Notes: a model not told the origin generated them from the sequence alone. Positions 1-14,580 are shown, counted from the stretch's first letter. The stretch is DNA of 64,000 bases from Chamaea fasciata (GCA_029207755.1 JARCOQ010000003.1:45404144-45468143); one strand, 5' to 3'. Numbers and translations: made by a program.

Positions 1-143
1 GCCTTGAAGCAAACTGTATGTGAGAAGAAGAGCACAGGAAAGGGTGTGTGCATTATTTATTATTTATTTTGTAGGGTTTTTTCCAACAAAAGCATTCAGT
101 TTTAGCCTGGTTAATTTAATGCTGATTTTCTTTTCACTTTCAG

Positions 144-222
144 CATTACAATCCCTGAAAAGCTAGAATATTTCATTAACAAATATGCAGAACATGCTCA
201 TGACAAATGGTCGATGGAAAAG
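144..222 (+). CDS. RYR2: RYR2 exon, residues 2711-2736 (P2 domain)
   Basis: Reads ITIPEKLEYFINKYAEHAHD and then KWSMEK. The first base completes a serine codon from the upstream exon, which is outside the window. Acceptor TTTTCACTTTCAG, donor AAG|GTAAAA; phase 2 in, phase 0 out, 79 nt. This is the start of the second RyR repeat pair (repeat 3/4, P2), a clamp-like domain on the outer edge of the cytosolic cap. Compared with mammals as I recall them, HS becomes HA and MDK becomes MEK. Confidence 0.95.
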
Positions 223-896
223 GTAAAATCTACATTCCTCTTAAACAAAAATAGTATTTTTAGTTTAATCAATTTAATCTTTAACATATTTTATTCTGAA
301 TGTTATTATTTTTCATAACGCTACAAGTTAGTATGTAGGTAAGATATACACATACTATTTTCTTGAAATATATTTGGGGGAAAATTCTCTAAGTACATAT
401 GAGTACTTCAAAATAGTCTTTAATCATTTCATCATTTTTGTTGCTGACTTCTGAGTAAATATACTTGCTACTTATTTAACAGTATAATGGACCTGATTTT
501 TCTTTTTCTTTCTTTCTTTATTTATTTTAATTTTTTTTACCAAATAAGCTCTTTACTCTTTTTATTTCTTTGTGCATTTTGTTTGTCCAGTGTTAAAAAA
601 TAGTGTTCCTCAATTATGGCACAGTATTCTGCTTTATAAAAATCTTTGAAAGAAAAGTGTATTGTATAGTAGCTTTGGTAATTGTTACTTTGCAAAAAGA
701 TGGCATGCTCCATGATTGATATCTTAATTTGTAGATAATATAAATATTGGTTGAGAAAATGTTGAGAAAATATTAAAAAGGAAACTTTAGGTGAACAGTT
801 CTGGAGAAGCATTATTCAGTTAATTTCTACCAATAAAAAGTATTTTTCATAATTTTTTGCATTTCCCCATTTTATCCTTCTTATTGCTGTTTTCAG
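223..896 (+). other. intron
   Basis: AT-rich, with a T-rich tract around 495-540. No exon-like or repeat structure recognised. Confidence 0.9.
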
Positions 897-986
897 TTTG
901 CCAATGGATGGACCTATGGTGAGACATTTTCTGAATCTGCAAAAGTGCAACCACTAATGAAACAATATAAGTTACTGTCTGAAAAG
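897..986 (+). CDS. RYR2: RYR2 exon, residues 2737-2766 (P2 domain)
   Basis: Ninety bases, phase 0 to 0, reading FANGWTYGETFSESAKVQPL and ending YKLLSEK. Acceptor TTGCTGTTTTCAG, donor AAG|GTAAGG. It continues the P2 repeat (the N-G-W-x-Y-G-E core of the RyR repeat is intact). It is more diverged from the mammalian form (LANGWIYGEIYSDSSKV, from memory) than most other exons here: I to T and IYSD to TFSE changes. Confidence 0.96.
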
Positions 987-1213
987 GTAAGGGATTTGTT
1001 CATGCTTGATCCAGGGTTGCTAAAATATCACTGCAAATATTACCTTGTCTTTTCATCATTTTAAGAAAAAAAATATTCACACTATGTCAACTAATGTGTG
1101 GTTGTTGCCTTCCTCAAAACCCTGCAAAGATATAAAAGGGTTTTATTGTATAATAAATAGGCCACTATTTAATAATAATAAACAAATTAATTATGGCATG
1201 TGCATCCTTCTAG

Positions 1214-1351
1214 GAAAAAGAAATTTATCGATGGCCAATCAAAGAATCACTGAAAACCATGCTGGCATGGGGATGGCGAATTGAAAGAACACGGGAGGGA
1301 GATTCAATGGCACTGTATAATCGGACGCGTCGCATATCTCAAACCAGTCAA
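1214..1351 (+). CDS. RYR2: RYR2 exon, residues 2767-2812, with the Ser2808 phosphorylation site
   Basis: 138 nt, 46 codons, phase 0 to 0, starting [20 protein letters not shown] and ending [10 protein letters not shown]. The Arg-Arg-Ile-Ser motif at codons 1328-1339 is the PKA/CaMKII target equivalent to human Ser2808 (TCT, 1337-1339), and the serine at 1346-1348 corresponds to Ser2811. The motif lies on the exposed phosphorylation loop of P2; its phosphorylation is linked to adrenergic tuning of Ca2+ release. Acceptor CCTTCTAG, donor CAA|GTGAGC. The intron that follows interrupts the phosphorylation cluster between residues 2812 and 2813. Confidence 0.97.
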
Positions 1352-2215
1352 GTGAGCCACTTTCCTAAAATCTTTGTGTTATTTTCTGTTAATAATAACT
1401 GCCTTTTGAAAGGAAGCCTTTGAACTTTTAGGGCTCTAGATGTTCCTATGTGTGCATATGAAAATAATATCACACATAGGAAGAAAAGCCTGGATACAGT
1501 TTTTTTTTAAGGCAAGAGATACCTGTTACTGCACAAGACATAGAGGAAAGCCTGTCAATGCCCATACTAGCCACACTTCTTGTGTCAGTGGTTTGTCATC
1601 CAGGGAACCTCTGTCACTTTTTATCTTCCTTTGACCATTTGTGTCAGTGTAATGAGTCAGCCTCTGACAAATTTAGACAGTAAAAAAAAAAGAATTTAAA
1701 AAATGGTGATATTTTCTGGGTGGGGAGGAGGGACAGAAGGTAAAAGATAACTATTTATACGTTCTAGACTTAAATAGAGAAATCGGGTGTAGAAAAGCTA
1801 ACTTAAAAGTTTAATTTTTGCCTGAATTCACCATAAACTAGATTGTGTGAGATTTTGCCTGCTAAGAAAAAGAATCTCTAGATAATGAAGAGATACAATA
1901 ATAACTTCATCCTCATCCACAATGAGTTCAAACCCTAAATGAGTTCAAGTGAAATTTGTATTTAAATGAAAAGGATTTGTGTCTAATGACCATCTGTCTT
2001 TGGAAACAAACTCTGTTGTCCTTTGCCTAACTCTCACTGAAGTTTACCACCCCTAATATATTTTCAGCTGGGCCACAAAAGATCTTTTTACTCTCTAGTG
2101 ATGTACAAGTGACTTTTTCTTTAAATTTCTTAATTACTTTCAGTATCTTGTTAGCATTAACTTCTTCATATTAAATGCTTGAGTAACTCCACTGTTTTGC
2201 ATATTTGTCATTCAG
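1352..2215 (+). other. intron
   Basis: Splits the P2 phosphorylation loop. It contains a G-rich patch near 1718-1733 whose runs are too short for a convincing quadruplex. Nothing else recognised. Confidence 0.9.
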
Positions 2216-2293
2216 ATCTCTGTAGATACAGCTCATGGTTACACTCCTCGAGCAATTGACATGAGCAATGTCACCCTCTCCAGAGACTTACAT
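2216..2293 (+). CDS. RYR2: RYR2 exon, residues 2813-2838, with Ser2814 site
   Basis: 78 nt, phase 0 to 0: ISVDTAHGYTPRAIDMSNVT then LSRDLH. The second codon (TCT, 2219-2221) is the equivalent of the CaMKII site Ser2814. The residue just before it is Ile here and Val in mammals (V2813I), a conservative change; Arg2805-Arg2806-Ile-Ser upstream is unchanged. A-to-T and S-to-P/T changes at 2817-2823 lie in the flexible loop. Acceptor GTCATTCAG, donor CAT|GTAAGT (strong). Confidence 0.96.
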
Positions 2294-4988
2294 GTAAGTC
2301 AGAAACATCTAAAATGCTTATGGTTTGTTTTACAACTTAATTTTGTCTGTTTTGCTACTTTATTTTAAACAATATGGTACCAAATATGACCTATTTTGAT
2401 AAGCTTTGAGTTTGGTAGGGTTTTTTTTGTCTTTTTCATTATTGATCTCTGATCCTCTGTTGCTTAAAAAACATGGTTCATATAGAAAACCTTCAAAATT
2501 ATCTTTAGTCCTGGATTGATTTTCCCAGTTCGCTTTGTGAACATTTGTCGTTTTGAAGAGAATCCTGATTAGAAGAGCAAGTAGCATCAATTTTTTCTGT
2601 TTTCCATTCATTTCTCCATCATCATTCCAAAGCATTTTTTCAACACTTTTTTTTTTTCTACAAACTCAGGGTATAAGAATCAGAAACCATTAAGTCCTGT
2701 GAGAATAGAGAATGAAGGGGTTTGACAGATGTGTCAGTAGGTTGGTGTTATTTGGACTAATATGTTTGTTGATTATCTGTTCCTGTCATTAGATAGGATT
2801 TTTTCGTGGTGTTTGCTGGAGTATGGTGCTCAGTTTTACAGTCTACTAATTTCCTGTGAGTATAATTGCAGTGTAATGTAGGCATACACTAAATAGCTTT
2901 AAATTAGTTAGCATCAGTGTTTGTACCAGTCCGGTTATGACAACATGGTGTTCAAAGCTGACTACAAGAGTCCTGAAACACAGGCTTAACTTTGCCCATA
3001 CTGGACTTTGCCATAGTGCAAACAAGCAGTGGTAGTAAATTAATTGACTAACTGTGCAGTATATACTCTACTGTACCTCTAAACAAATTCTCACATTGGA
3101 TTTCCACTTCTTGATTTCTTGCAGTTTCCAGTTTCATCATTCTAGAAGCTTCAGATTGCTGACTAGCTTTATAATAATTTTTTGCTAATTAACTGTCAGT
3201 AGATTGCTGATCATTCCAAAGAGTTCATAAAATTGATAACTGAATAAACTGCCTCTATCATTATGTTCTTATTTTAAATTGATGACAAAGATTCTTTGCA
3301 GTTATGACATTTAATGTTTTTATAAACTCAGTAAAGTTGAAAGTTTTGCAGAATTTGTTGAGTGATCAGGAAACAACTCATGATGTGAACATCACATCAT
3401 AGTATTATGATGCAGATAAAGTATAGGTAGCCCAAATAAAAGTAGCCATCCTGTCACAAGTCACATAGAAAAGGCATGGGAACTTCTGTTAGTTCCTTGC
3501 TTATTTTATGCTGTATCCTCTAACTCTTGTCGTTACCTGTATTTCCTTTGTAGCCCTTAGCTATAAGGCAGAGCTTGCTGGCTTTATGATTCATTTGCCC
3601 TGTGAAGAGAGGTCTTCTTTGAAACCAACTTCAGAATCTGTTATTTAAAAGCTAAACAAATTTAATTAAAATGCAATTTCAGCTATTAATGATCCTGATA
3701 CAGATATTGAGGAAATATCTAAACATGTTGGGTATTAATGAGATATGAGTTTTAAAAATTACTATGTGTAATTTTGAACATTTTAGAAGATACTTAAAAT
3801 CTTTCAAATTGGTGTTCAGGGTTAGCTAGCAAGAATCATGACCATGTCTTAAACTGTAAGTCTGCAAAATACTCCTCATTTTGGCCTTAAGTCACCTGGT
3901 CACATCCTAGCTCCATGAGAAGCTAGGTCTTGCTCTAAAAACATCTTCATAGTGTTCTGCTTTGCTAGGTGCTATGAAAACAAAGACTACTGTGCATCCT
4001 TTTAAGGTCCTAATTGGGATTATCAAAATACCAGGATCAGAGTTTGCATGACAGAAGGCATCTACCATACAGAACAGAAATGTATCAGAAATGTATCATT
4101 TATTAACTGGAAAAAAGTTTATGAAACAAATTGTCTTGTGGACAGATAAGATATGGCTGAAAAGTTCCTGAATTCATAAGTATTCTCACAAATAAAGAAA
4201 TTGGTGTTGAGAAGTACTTATTACTCACAATCCTTACTCAGGATGAGAAGGTTTCTGTAGGTTCATCTAAGAAGTATAAAGTGAAATCTGCAGTAAACTC
4301 CACTACTCTATACAATTAAGGAGTATACAGCCAGGAGGACAGTAGAGGTGGATTTAAAAAGTTGTTTCATATTGAAATTCTTCCTGCTAGGTAGACACTG
4401 AAGGGCTTGTCTGTTTTGTTTGGTTTGAGGCTCTTAACTTCTGTTTCACCAGTCTGAAGGAGTTTGTTTTATAGGAAGAATATATAGATTAATTTATGCT
4501 CTAAAGGGGTTGGTGGTTTTAACAGTGGGGTCACACAAATGAGCACAGTATCCACAGAGAAGAAGCTATATCCATGGGCTCATTATTAGTCTGCCACAGC
4601 CCGCACTAACAATGTTGATTCAGTCCTCTGGCTTGCTGTTTGCTCTTCCCTTTGACAGTGCCTTCAGAGGTTTCTTTTTGGCCTTGTTTTCAGAACGAAA
4701 TCTCCTCCATCTGACACCCCAGTACTTTTTCCAGACTAGTCTTCTCTTTGTCTTGTCTTGTTTTCTGTAATAAGAGTTTTTTCTTCAGCACCAGGTTCCT
4801 GACTCTTATACCGATGCTGATTCTACCCAAATTCTATTTAGTATTTTTTCAGTAAAAACTTGTTTCCAGTGAACCATTACAGTGTAACTGTATTAAACTT
4901 CCCAGAGAACAAAACTTGTTATCAACCAGAAACTTGTCTGGGAGTTATTCATTGCAACCCACATCACTAAGCTCTCCATTTTCCTAAG
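2294..4988 (+). other. intron
   Basis: 2.7 kb of AT-rich sequence. I see no open exon-like segment with matching splice sites and no recognisable repeat. Confidence 0.85.
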
Positions 4989-5064
4989 GCTATGGCTGAG
5001 ATGATGGCTGAAAACTACCATAACATATGGGCAAAGAAAAAGAAACTGGAGCTTGAAGCAAAAG
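4989..5064 (+). CDS. RYR2: RYR2 exon, residues 2839-2863 plus first base of Gly2864
   Basis: [20 protein letters not shown] then ELEAK, followed by a split glycine codon (G|GA). The acceptor is the less common AAG form (TTTTCCTAAG|GCT); the donor is AAAG|GTAATG, chosen so that the next exon keeps the Lys-Gly-Gly-Gly-Asn-His series. The helix N-Y-H-N-I-W is the hallmark of the second half of a RyR repeat. The open frame runs on past the donor for about 130 bases but loses similarity at once. Confidence 0.95.
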
Positions 5065-7553
<2,489 letters not shown>

Positions 7554-7621
7554 TAATTCTCAGTTCAGTATTAATGTCACAGAAGGTTTCTGGTAGTCCT
7601 CAAGTCCTCAGTGGTCTTCTA

Positions 7622-7641
7622 TTTTTTTTTTTTTTTTTTTT
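7622..7641 (+). repeat. poly-T tract
   Basis: Uninterrupted run of about 20 T. It could be the A-tail of an antisense retroposed element, but no flanking element was recognised. Confidence 0.8.
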
Positions 7642-8759
7642 GTGGTTTGGTTGTGGCGGGGTTATTTGGTTTCTGTTATTGATTATTTTTTGAGGTTTCT
7701 TCTATCAAACCAGAACTCTATGATAATTTTTTTATGTTTCAGTACCTGGGAATAAGGATGACCTCCTTCATATAAAACATAGTAGGGAAGAAATGGATTA
7801 CAGAGATAGTAGCAGGGTTTTTGGAAGGTATGAACAGAGTTCTCCAGAATCTCTGCATGTCTTCTACCTTCCTTCTCAATATTGCAGCTTTTTCTTTCTG
7901 GCACGTGTCCATGTATCCAACTGTCAGTAAACTTACTGGTTTTCTACAAGTGATGGAATTACTAAGTCTTAGTTACAGGTTCATTCGCATCTTCAAGCAC
8001 ATGTCCCTCTCTAAAGGAATTTCTAGACAATTGGTTAGATAAGACAGATTTATTTCTAAAACCTACAGCTCATTTATTTAAATTGAGTTCATTTACAGTA
8101 TTATTAAAATATTTTAAAAGTGAAAAGTGATGTTTAAAAATAATTTTTAAATAATCCACAGTGTAAATGTAATAATAGTGAATAGTCTGCAGAATAACAT
8201 GCAAAATTCATTTTAATACAGTGTATTCACCTCCTAAATGTAGCATGAATAAGATTTTAGTTAATTTGGAGCCTTTTCTGCCTCATCAGCATGACTTAGG
8301 AAATCAGAATCACTAGGGAAGACTGAAAGCATATCTGAATCTTGCATGATTTGAGCATTAGTAAGTGGACGAAACAGTTACTGAGATCCATTTAAGTAAT
8401 CATTGTGAACTAATTAGGCTTGCACATCTACCTAAAATCTGCCTACTTCCATTCTTTTCTATCACGTATGAATTCCAGCCTGTTTCTAGAGTCCCACAGT
8501 TAATCTAATAATTTTGGTAAAATCTTTCAGGTTAGCTGGAATAATTGAGTTTACTTACTGTCAGTGCAGTAGGACATACAAAGAAGGATGTCAGACAGCA
8601 CAGATTTCTTTCCTTATTCCCTGTCAAAATGATCAGCTGTATTCAGGACTACCAACCCTTTTTATTCCTTTTAAATACAAGTGGAAAGTGGCTTTTGGGA
8701 TTTTTTGGGTGTGGAAGGCTAAGAGGGGTGGTTACAACCATTAACTTGGACACACCTGC

Positions 8760-9520
8760 GGTCTAGTAACTAGTGTTTGCTACATCTGCACCCTGCCCTG
8801 CTGGTTAAATGGAGCCTTTTCCATGATATTAAACTCAGCGTACTTGCTGCACCTTTGGCAACTGCCTTGTCTAAACAAACAAGGGACTGATGCATGTTTT
8901 AATTTGGTCTGCTCACCACTGTACTTTCTGCCATATATGCCTTGCTCATGTTTCTTTACAGTCTTTATTTGACAGTGACCATTCAAGTCTCTGCACCCCC
9001 ATGCAAAATGGCTTTAGGGAAGATAGAAACCTTTGCCACCTGCCAAGCATGTGGTACTCAGGCCCACTTCAGCTGCTGAGGCAGAAGCCCTCACTCATCT
9101 TACTGACATTGCTCCTTCACATTATCTGGAATTTTTTTAGTCCACAGCATTCCCACCCGAATGGCAGGAAACTGAGACTTCCAGTTGCTGGAGTTGCAGA
9201 CCCTGCTTTATGCCCTTGACTGTGTGACTCCAATGGCTACGAACAAATGCACTTACATCAGTCCCCTGCTGAAGCTGCCACTCTGGGCTCAAGGTCTGTA
9301 GGGCCCATAGAGATGTTCCACAAAGCTGTGGCATCTCCAGCTGCTAACTCTTGAGACCTTAATTCACCCCATTTATCACAGACCTGGGGGCACCTACACC
9401 CCAAGCCAGACTCCAGTTGCTGGCCCAGTATCCAGCTCATTGCCAGTAGTTGCCATCTACTCCTGACATCACATGGAATACTGAGTGACATTACACAGAG
9501 GTACAGGTACGAAAGCACTT
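8760..9520. repeat. GC-richer island, possible unclassified interspersed repeat
   Basis: Composition differs clearly from the surrounding AT-rich intron, and stops are scarce on both strands (open frames 8890-9219 on + and 9258-9518 on -). A short word (CCAGTTGCTGG) occurs twice, near 9180 and 9412. These properties fit an old inserted element such as an LTR or a non-CR1 repeat. I cannot name a family, and no target duplication or terminal repeat was identified. The translated frames resemble no protein I know. Confidence 0.25.
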
Positions 9521-10702
9521 ATTAAGAATAGAGGACAATCACTACTGAAGAGGTACAGGGCTCAGTCAGTCAATTGATTTGACAGTTTACATGTGACCAG
9601 CTATTTTGTAATCTGTTTTCATCTCTTCTGCACTTTGCTCTTCCTTGATTCTTCCCCCCCCTTACTGTCTGTCATTGCTTTGTGTACTGAGCTGCCTCAA
9701 ATAATCCAAATTCTCATGTCCCTTCCTCTTAGGAGTTCCAAAGTTCAGATGGCTCTCTCCAAATCTGTGTCTGAAGTTTCTTTATGGTCCCTTAGTTAGT
9801 AAACTTGAGACTTGTGTTCTCCAGTGTTGTCTCCTTTATCTTGTTTCTGTCAGAGCTGTCTCTAGGTGTATGCTTTAAAGCATAAATGTGCAATACACAG
9901 GCAGTTCTATTCCATATATATGCAGTGGGTATACTTTTTAAAACTTGCAACCTATCTGAGCACCAATATAACTTGGTGCATGACACAGGGGGAGATGAGG
10001 TGTGTCTGATTCCCTTTCTGTTAAAGAATAGCTTTTCCATGTGCCATCAATTAAACCCTGATCCTGCATAAACAAGGCTTAAGCCAATGCCAGCTTCTTG
10101 CTAGGGATGTCATCCCATGACATGGATTCATGCTTTAGAGATTCATTCTTGTGGAAAGATGTGGTTTTTATATTAGACTAGTAACTAAGATGGATAGAAC
10201 ATGCTGGAAAAGTGATTCCATCACTTTGTTTAGATTTTCCTCTGATTTTTCACAAATGCTGCATAGCTATTCAAAACTTTTCCATTGCAAGCAGACTTTT
10301 CAGGGAAAGTCATAGTGATGGATATTAGATTTAATTCTAGTTTTATTGTTTAAATCAAAGTATTTTTTCAGCTTCCAAACTTCCTCACCCAAGAATCAAT
10401 CCATGTAGGGTAATGTAAGATAGTAAAGCCTTACAAGTAACGGAAAAAGTTACGACAATAGTGGATTATCTTGATTGACAAGTGTAATTTTTTTTTCTGT
10501 CCTTCTGGTTGGAAAGTCTAGTTGTGTCTTTACAAATTGCTCAAAACCTAAGCGTGAGAGTGCTGTTTACATTAAACAAGAAAAATCTTATATTAATAAG
10601 CACATGATCATTACCAGAGAAAATGGTGTCAGACTACATGGAGAGGTAAGACTGCTTTGAGTCCTTCTGCATATGTAAAAATTTCCTTGCTTCTTTTTCC
10701 AG

Positions 10703-10818
10703 AGGACTTAAGGACCTGGAATTAGACACACCTTCCATTGAGAAACGTTTTGCCTACAGTTTCCTTCAGCAGCTAATAAGATATGTGGATGAAGCCCATC
10801 AGTACATTTTGGAGTTTG
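10703..10818 (+). CDS. RYR2: RYR2 exon, residues 2905-2944
   Basis: 116 nt; phase 2 in, phase 1 out. Reads [20 protein letters not shown] and then [19 protein letters not shown]. Acceptor CTTCTTTTTCCAG, donor TTTG|GTATAG. It links P2 to helical domain HD2 and begins the stacked-helix solenoid. One substitution from mammals: Phe to Leu in RGLKD. The [13 protein letters not shown] helix is unchanged. Confidence 0.96.
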
Positions 10819-12350
10819 GTATAGTACTCCTTGTACATTTTTTAAAACAATTATTATCAAAGATATCTAATGTTATAAAAACAACCAAAATTTTTATTTT
10901 AATATTTGTACATTTCTGGACTAGTTTTCCCTTTAATTTCCTGTAGAAGATCATTAATTTTGGAGTTATGAAACTTCCATTCATTCCAGTTTCCCATATT
11001 CATTCATCAGATTAAAAATTTTCAGCTAAAATTTTTGACTTTCATTCTTTGAAAAAGAATACTAGCTGTCCCCTTGTATTTATGCACAAAATTTTAATCT
11101 CTCACATGTGCACAATAATAGTTACTATTGGCACGTAATTCCTTTTTCAGAGAGCAAATGAAACCAGTCATTTGTACCATTCTGAAATTTTCTCTCTAAA
11201 AGGGAGTAGAGAAACCTCTTCAACAAACTCCCACAATGAGAATGTTCTTTCACAAATAGCCAGCACGTTTCGTCAGCAGCACTATGAAGGATTTAACTTT
11301 ATCTGCTTTTGGTGAAGATAAAAAAAAAATACAAAAGTTGGGTGACCCAAGCCAGCTTCTTACATGAGCAGTAAAAGCCAAAAAATCTGGGCTGGTGCTT
11401 GCTTCTGTTGTGACCGTGGGAGTTGCAATGCCACATAACATATACTGTGCCTCAGAGTCATAGATGCTGTGAATGGCAGTAACAGGAACATCAGGGAAAT
11501 TGAATAAATCAATGCTCATCTAAAAACCAATCTATTTTTAATGTGGAAATTTGTCAAATTTATGAGTTATCATATGCCATGGTTACTTACAGTAGCAAAA
11601 ATCTGGTCTTAATAATTCACCAGGCTACTTTTTGCTGCTAATGCTTGATTACCATGGATTCATCATTCTTAATTACATAAATTTGGAATTACTGCAAGAA
11701 TGATAATTATTAAATACTGACATACTAGAAACATTGGTGGAAAAAATACTGTTTGAATCCCTCAACAGATCAATGGAAAGAAGGCATTAAATAAATCATA
11801 AATGGTTTGTGAGTTGTATGAGATTTAATTTTGAAAGCAATTTTGGTTTTTATAGTAAGGGAAGAGTGAAGCGATTTAGGTTTTAGTAGGGTAGATCTAA
11901 CCATTGATTTTGTTCTTTAGTACCAAGTTCACAGATGAGGAAAGAAAATTCATAAATTCTGTTTTTCCTGGGAACAGCTGGAGAAAGGTGTTTTGTTAGA
12001 ATCTAAATTCACATTTCCAAATTGTCATCTGTAACAGAAAAAGATAAACATAGCACCAGATTTTTTTTTTTTTCACAGAAACATCCATATTTATTTGGAC
12101 TATGAGATGCCTACGCTTTCATGAAATTTGGACAATTATTCTTTATGCATTTTAATTGCTGTTACTTGTCCTCCAATGAGGTAGTCATGAAATGCCACTT
12201 TAACTAGTGCCTATACTCTTTGAGGTACCTTAAATCTACATCTAAAAATGACAAGTTTTATTTGTTTATAGTGTACACTTCCTAAGAAAAATGCAGAGTA
12301 GACTTTAATTTGGATATATTACAGGGAATTTATTTTTCTTCTCTCTGCAG
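10819..12350 (+). other. intron
   Basis: AT-rich, with a T run at about 12061-12073. Nothing else recognised. Confidence 0.88.
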
Positions 12351-12415
12351 ATGGTGGCAGCAGAGGCAAAGGAGAGCAATTCCCATATGAACAAGAAATC
12401 AAGTTTTTTGCCAAA
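12351..12415 (+). CDS. RYR2: RYR2 exon, residues 2944-2965
   Basis: 65 nt; phase 1 in, phase 0 out. After the split Asp codon it reads GGSRGKGEQFPYEQEIKFFA and then K. Acceptor CTTCTCTCTGCAG, donor AAA|GTACAG. The glycine/charge-rich start is a surface loop of HD2; His to Gln (GEQFPYEQ) is the only change from mammals. Confidence 0.96.
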
Positions 12416-14458
12416 GTACAGTATATTTTTGCTTATTCTTTGTCAACATAGTTATTAACGTGAGAACATATTTTTTAATGACCATTATTGTTATAGTGGT
12501 GTTTTTTTATGTTAAATTAATTCTTTTATTTATTAAAAACAGCAGTAATAAAAATAGCTTGAAAACAATTTGGGGTGAAGTATAGATGTGGGAAGATTAC
12601 AGGACTGTATTTTTTATTCTTGTTATTTCCTACTCCATGATATGCAGCTGCTCATATGATGTTATTCAAAAGCTCCCTACATTTTCTGTTTTCTGGCTTA
12701 GTCTAATTTTGAAGATTTTTCTCTTTTACAATCTTCATCTGGGTTAATGGGAGCAATAGTTATTAGAATTAACACGGCTGTGTATCTGTCAGTGTCATGG
12801 CAGTTATTTCTCTTTTAAAACCATGCTGTTGTCTCCATCACGGAGTCACACAATGGCTGAGGTTGGAAGGGCCCTTTACTTAATAGTGTCAGAGAATCAT
12901 GTCCAGGCATCTTTTGAGTATCTCCAGGGGTAGAGACTCCACAATCTCTCTGGGCAACCTGTGCCAGTGCTCAGTCACCCTGACAGTAAAAAAGTGTCTC
13001 CTGATGGTCTGAGAGAACCTACCATGTTTCAGTTTGTGCTCATTGATTGTCACAGTTGAAAAGAGCTTGGGTCCATCTTCTTTACCCCCTCCCTTCAGAT
13101 ATTTACACAAACTGATGGGATCCTCCCTTAGCCTTCTCTTCTCCAGGTTAGGGTCTCAGCTTCCTCAATCCCTTGTCATTTGAAAGATCTTCTAGTTCCT
13201 TATTTATCTTTGTGACCCTTTACTGGCCTCTCTCCAGTATGTCAGTGTTTCTCTTGGACTGGGGAGCCCAAAACCAGATACAGCACTTCAGATGTGGTCT
13301 CACCAAAGTTGAGTAGAGAGGAATAACCCCCTCCCTGGATCTGCTGACAAGCACTCTGTCTAGTTCAATCCAGGATGCTGTTGGCTGCCTTTGCAATAAG
13401 ATTGCGTTTTGGCTCATGGTCTGGTTACTGTCCACTGAAGATCCCCTGGTCCTTCTTTGAAAAACTGCTTTTCAGCTGATTAGCCCTCAGTGTGTGCTGG
13501 TAACTGGACTTACTCCTCTCCAAGTGTAGGACTTTGTACTTCTCCTTCCCCCTTCTCCTAACAGTCATGAAATTCCTCTCAACACAATTCTCATTTTTCT
13601 GTCACGATTTTACACATAATAAACCAAGAAAATCTGCTGATGCCTTTCACACATAAAGGCTTGTATGATATTTGCATATTCAAAATGCCTTTTGAATTCA
13701 TTAGTGAATAAGACAAGGCAACTGTTTGCAGCATTTTCTAACCCTGGTATCCTTTGCAGTAAGTTGTTACTTCAATGCCTTTGCGTACTTCCATGTGGTA
13801 TTATCTGCCAAGCTCATTGACTGAGAAGCTAGCATTCCACTCTCTTGTGAACCATGCTCCAAAAAGGAACCAATTTCAAGTTTTCTTTTTGGCTGTTTAT
13901 TTTTGATGTCCTCCTGGCTGACACCTGTAGTGGGCACTTAGAAATAATCACTGCAGGAAGTAAATAAGAAAATGTCTGTGGCACAAGCCCTTAGAAAGTG
14001 AGGTTGTTTTGGGAGTTTTATATGAAAATCTAGAACTAAGTGCTCCTAGAATGCTGACAGTTGTAGGTGAATTTTTTTAAACCTACATTAAAAGGAACAA
14101 GGAGCAACAGTGGTATTTGGTTATGTGGTATAGGAAAAAAATTAAATTTTGATATAAAATTAATTTATACTTTTTGCCTTGTACCCCTCCTAAGAAAACC
14201 ACAGATAAGTCTCAGTATATAATGAAATGTCCCAGATAATGTAATTTTTTTTTCTGCTGCCTTTCTTGATGACATATAAAGTGCCTTGAATATTAAACAA
14301 ATTCACAGGAAGAGCTATTAAAGAAAAAAATCCAAACAGAAGTATTAAGACAGAAAACCTGTTTGAAATCTCCTGTCTTTAGTTGTGGCTTACAATGTGT
14401 AATACAGACCATAGTAAAGAAGGTCCTGAGATAACCACTCTTTCTGATGTAATTTCAG
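12416..14458 (+). other. intron with CR1 insertion
   Basis: Contains the minus-strand CR1 LINE copy at 12838-13565; otherwise plain AT-rich intron. Confidence 0.9.
12838..13565 (-). mobile_element. CR1 LINE, 5'-truncated 3' end
   Basis: The minus strand encodes the C-terminal tail of a CR1 ORF2 protein in pieces: GVIPLYSTLVRPHLK and FWAPQSKRNTDILERGQ near 13220-13340, then FFTVRVTEHWHRLPREIVES and a LEILKRCLD block near 12889-13110. The known CR1 order (LVRPHLEYC, then HWNRLP, then SLEVFKARLD) is kept. The frames are interrupted between these blocks, so the copy is dead. The element is antisense to RYR2, and the + strand starts with the complement of the CR1 3' end (AATGGCTGAGGTTGGAAGGG). 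The 5' end is truncated, as is usual for CR1. Confidence 0.92.
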
Positions 14459-14580
14459 GTTGTGCTCCCTTTGATTGATCAGTATTTTAAAAATCATCGC
14501 CTGTATTTCTTATCTTCAGCAAGTAGGCCTCTCAGCAGTGGAGGCCATGCTTCTAATAAAGAAAAAGAAATGGTGACAAG
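14459..14580 (+). CDS. RYR2: RYR2 exon, residues 2966-3005 plus part of Ser3006
   Basis: 122 nt; phase 0 in, phase 2 out. Reads [20 protein letters not shown] then [20 protein letters not shown]. Acceptor GTAATTTCAG, donor AAG|GTAAAG. Start of the core HD2 helical repeats. Cys to Ser (RPLSSGG) and Ala to Ser (FLSSAS) are the visible changes from the mammalian sequence. Confidence 0.96.

Noticed and set aside
1718..1733. GGGTGGGGAGGAGGG as a G-quadruplex
   Set aside because: One of the runs has only two guanines, so at best a weak two-layer structure.
8890..9518. Opposed open frames (109 aa on +, 86 aa on -) as a nested gene
   Set aside because: No similarity, promoter or splice context; both are explained by the GC-richer composition of the island.
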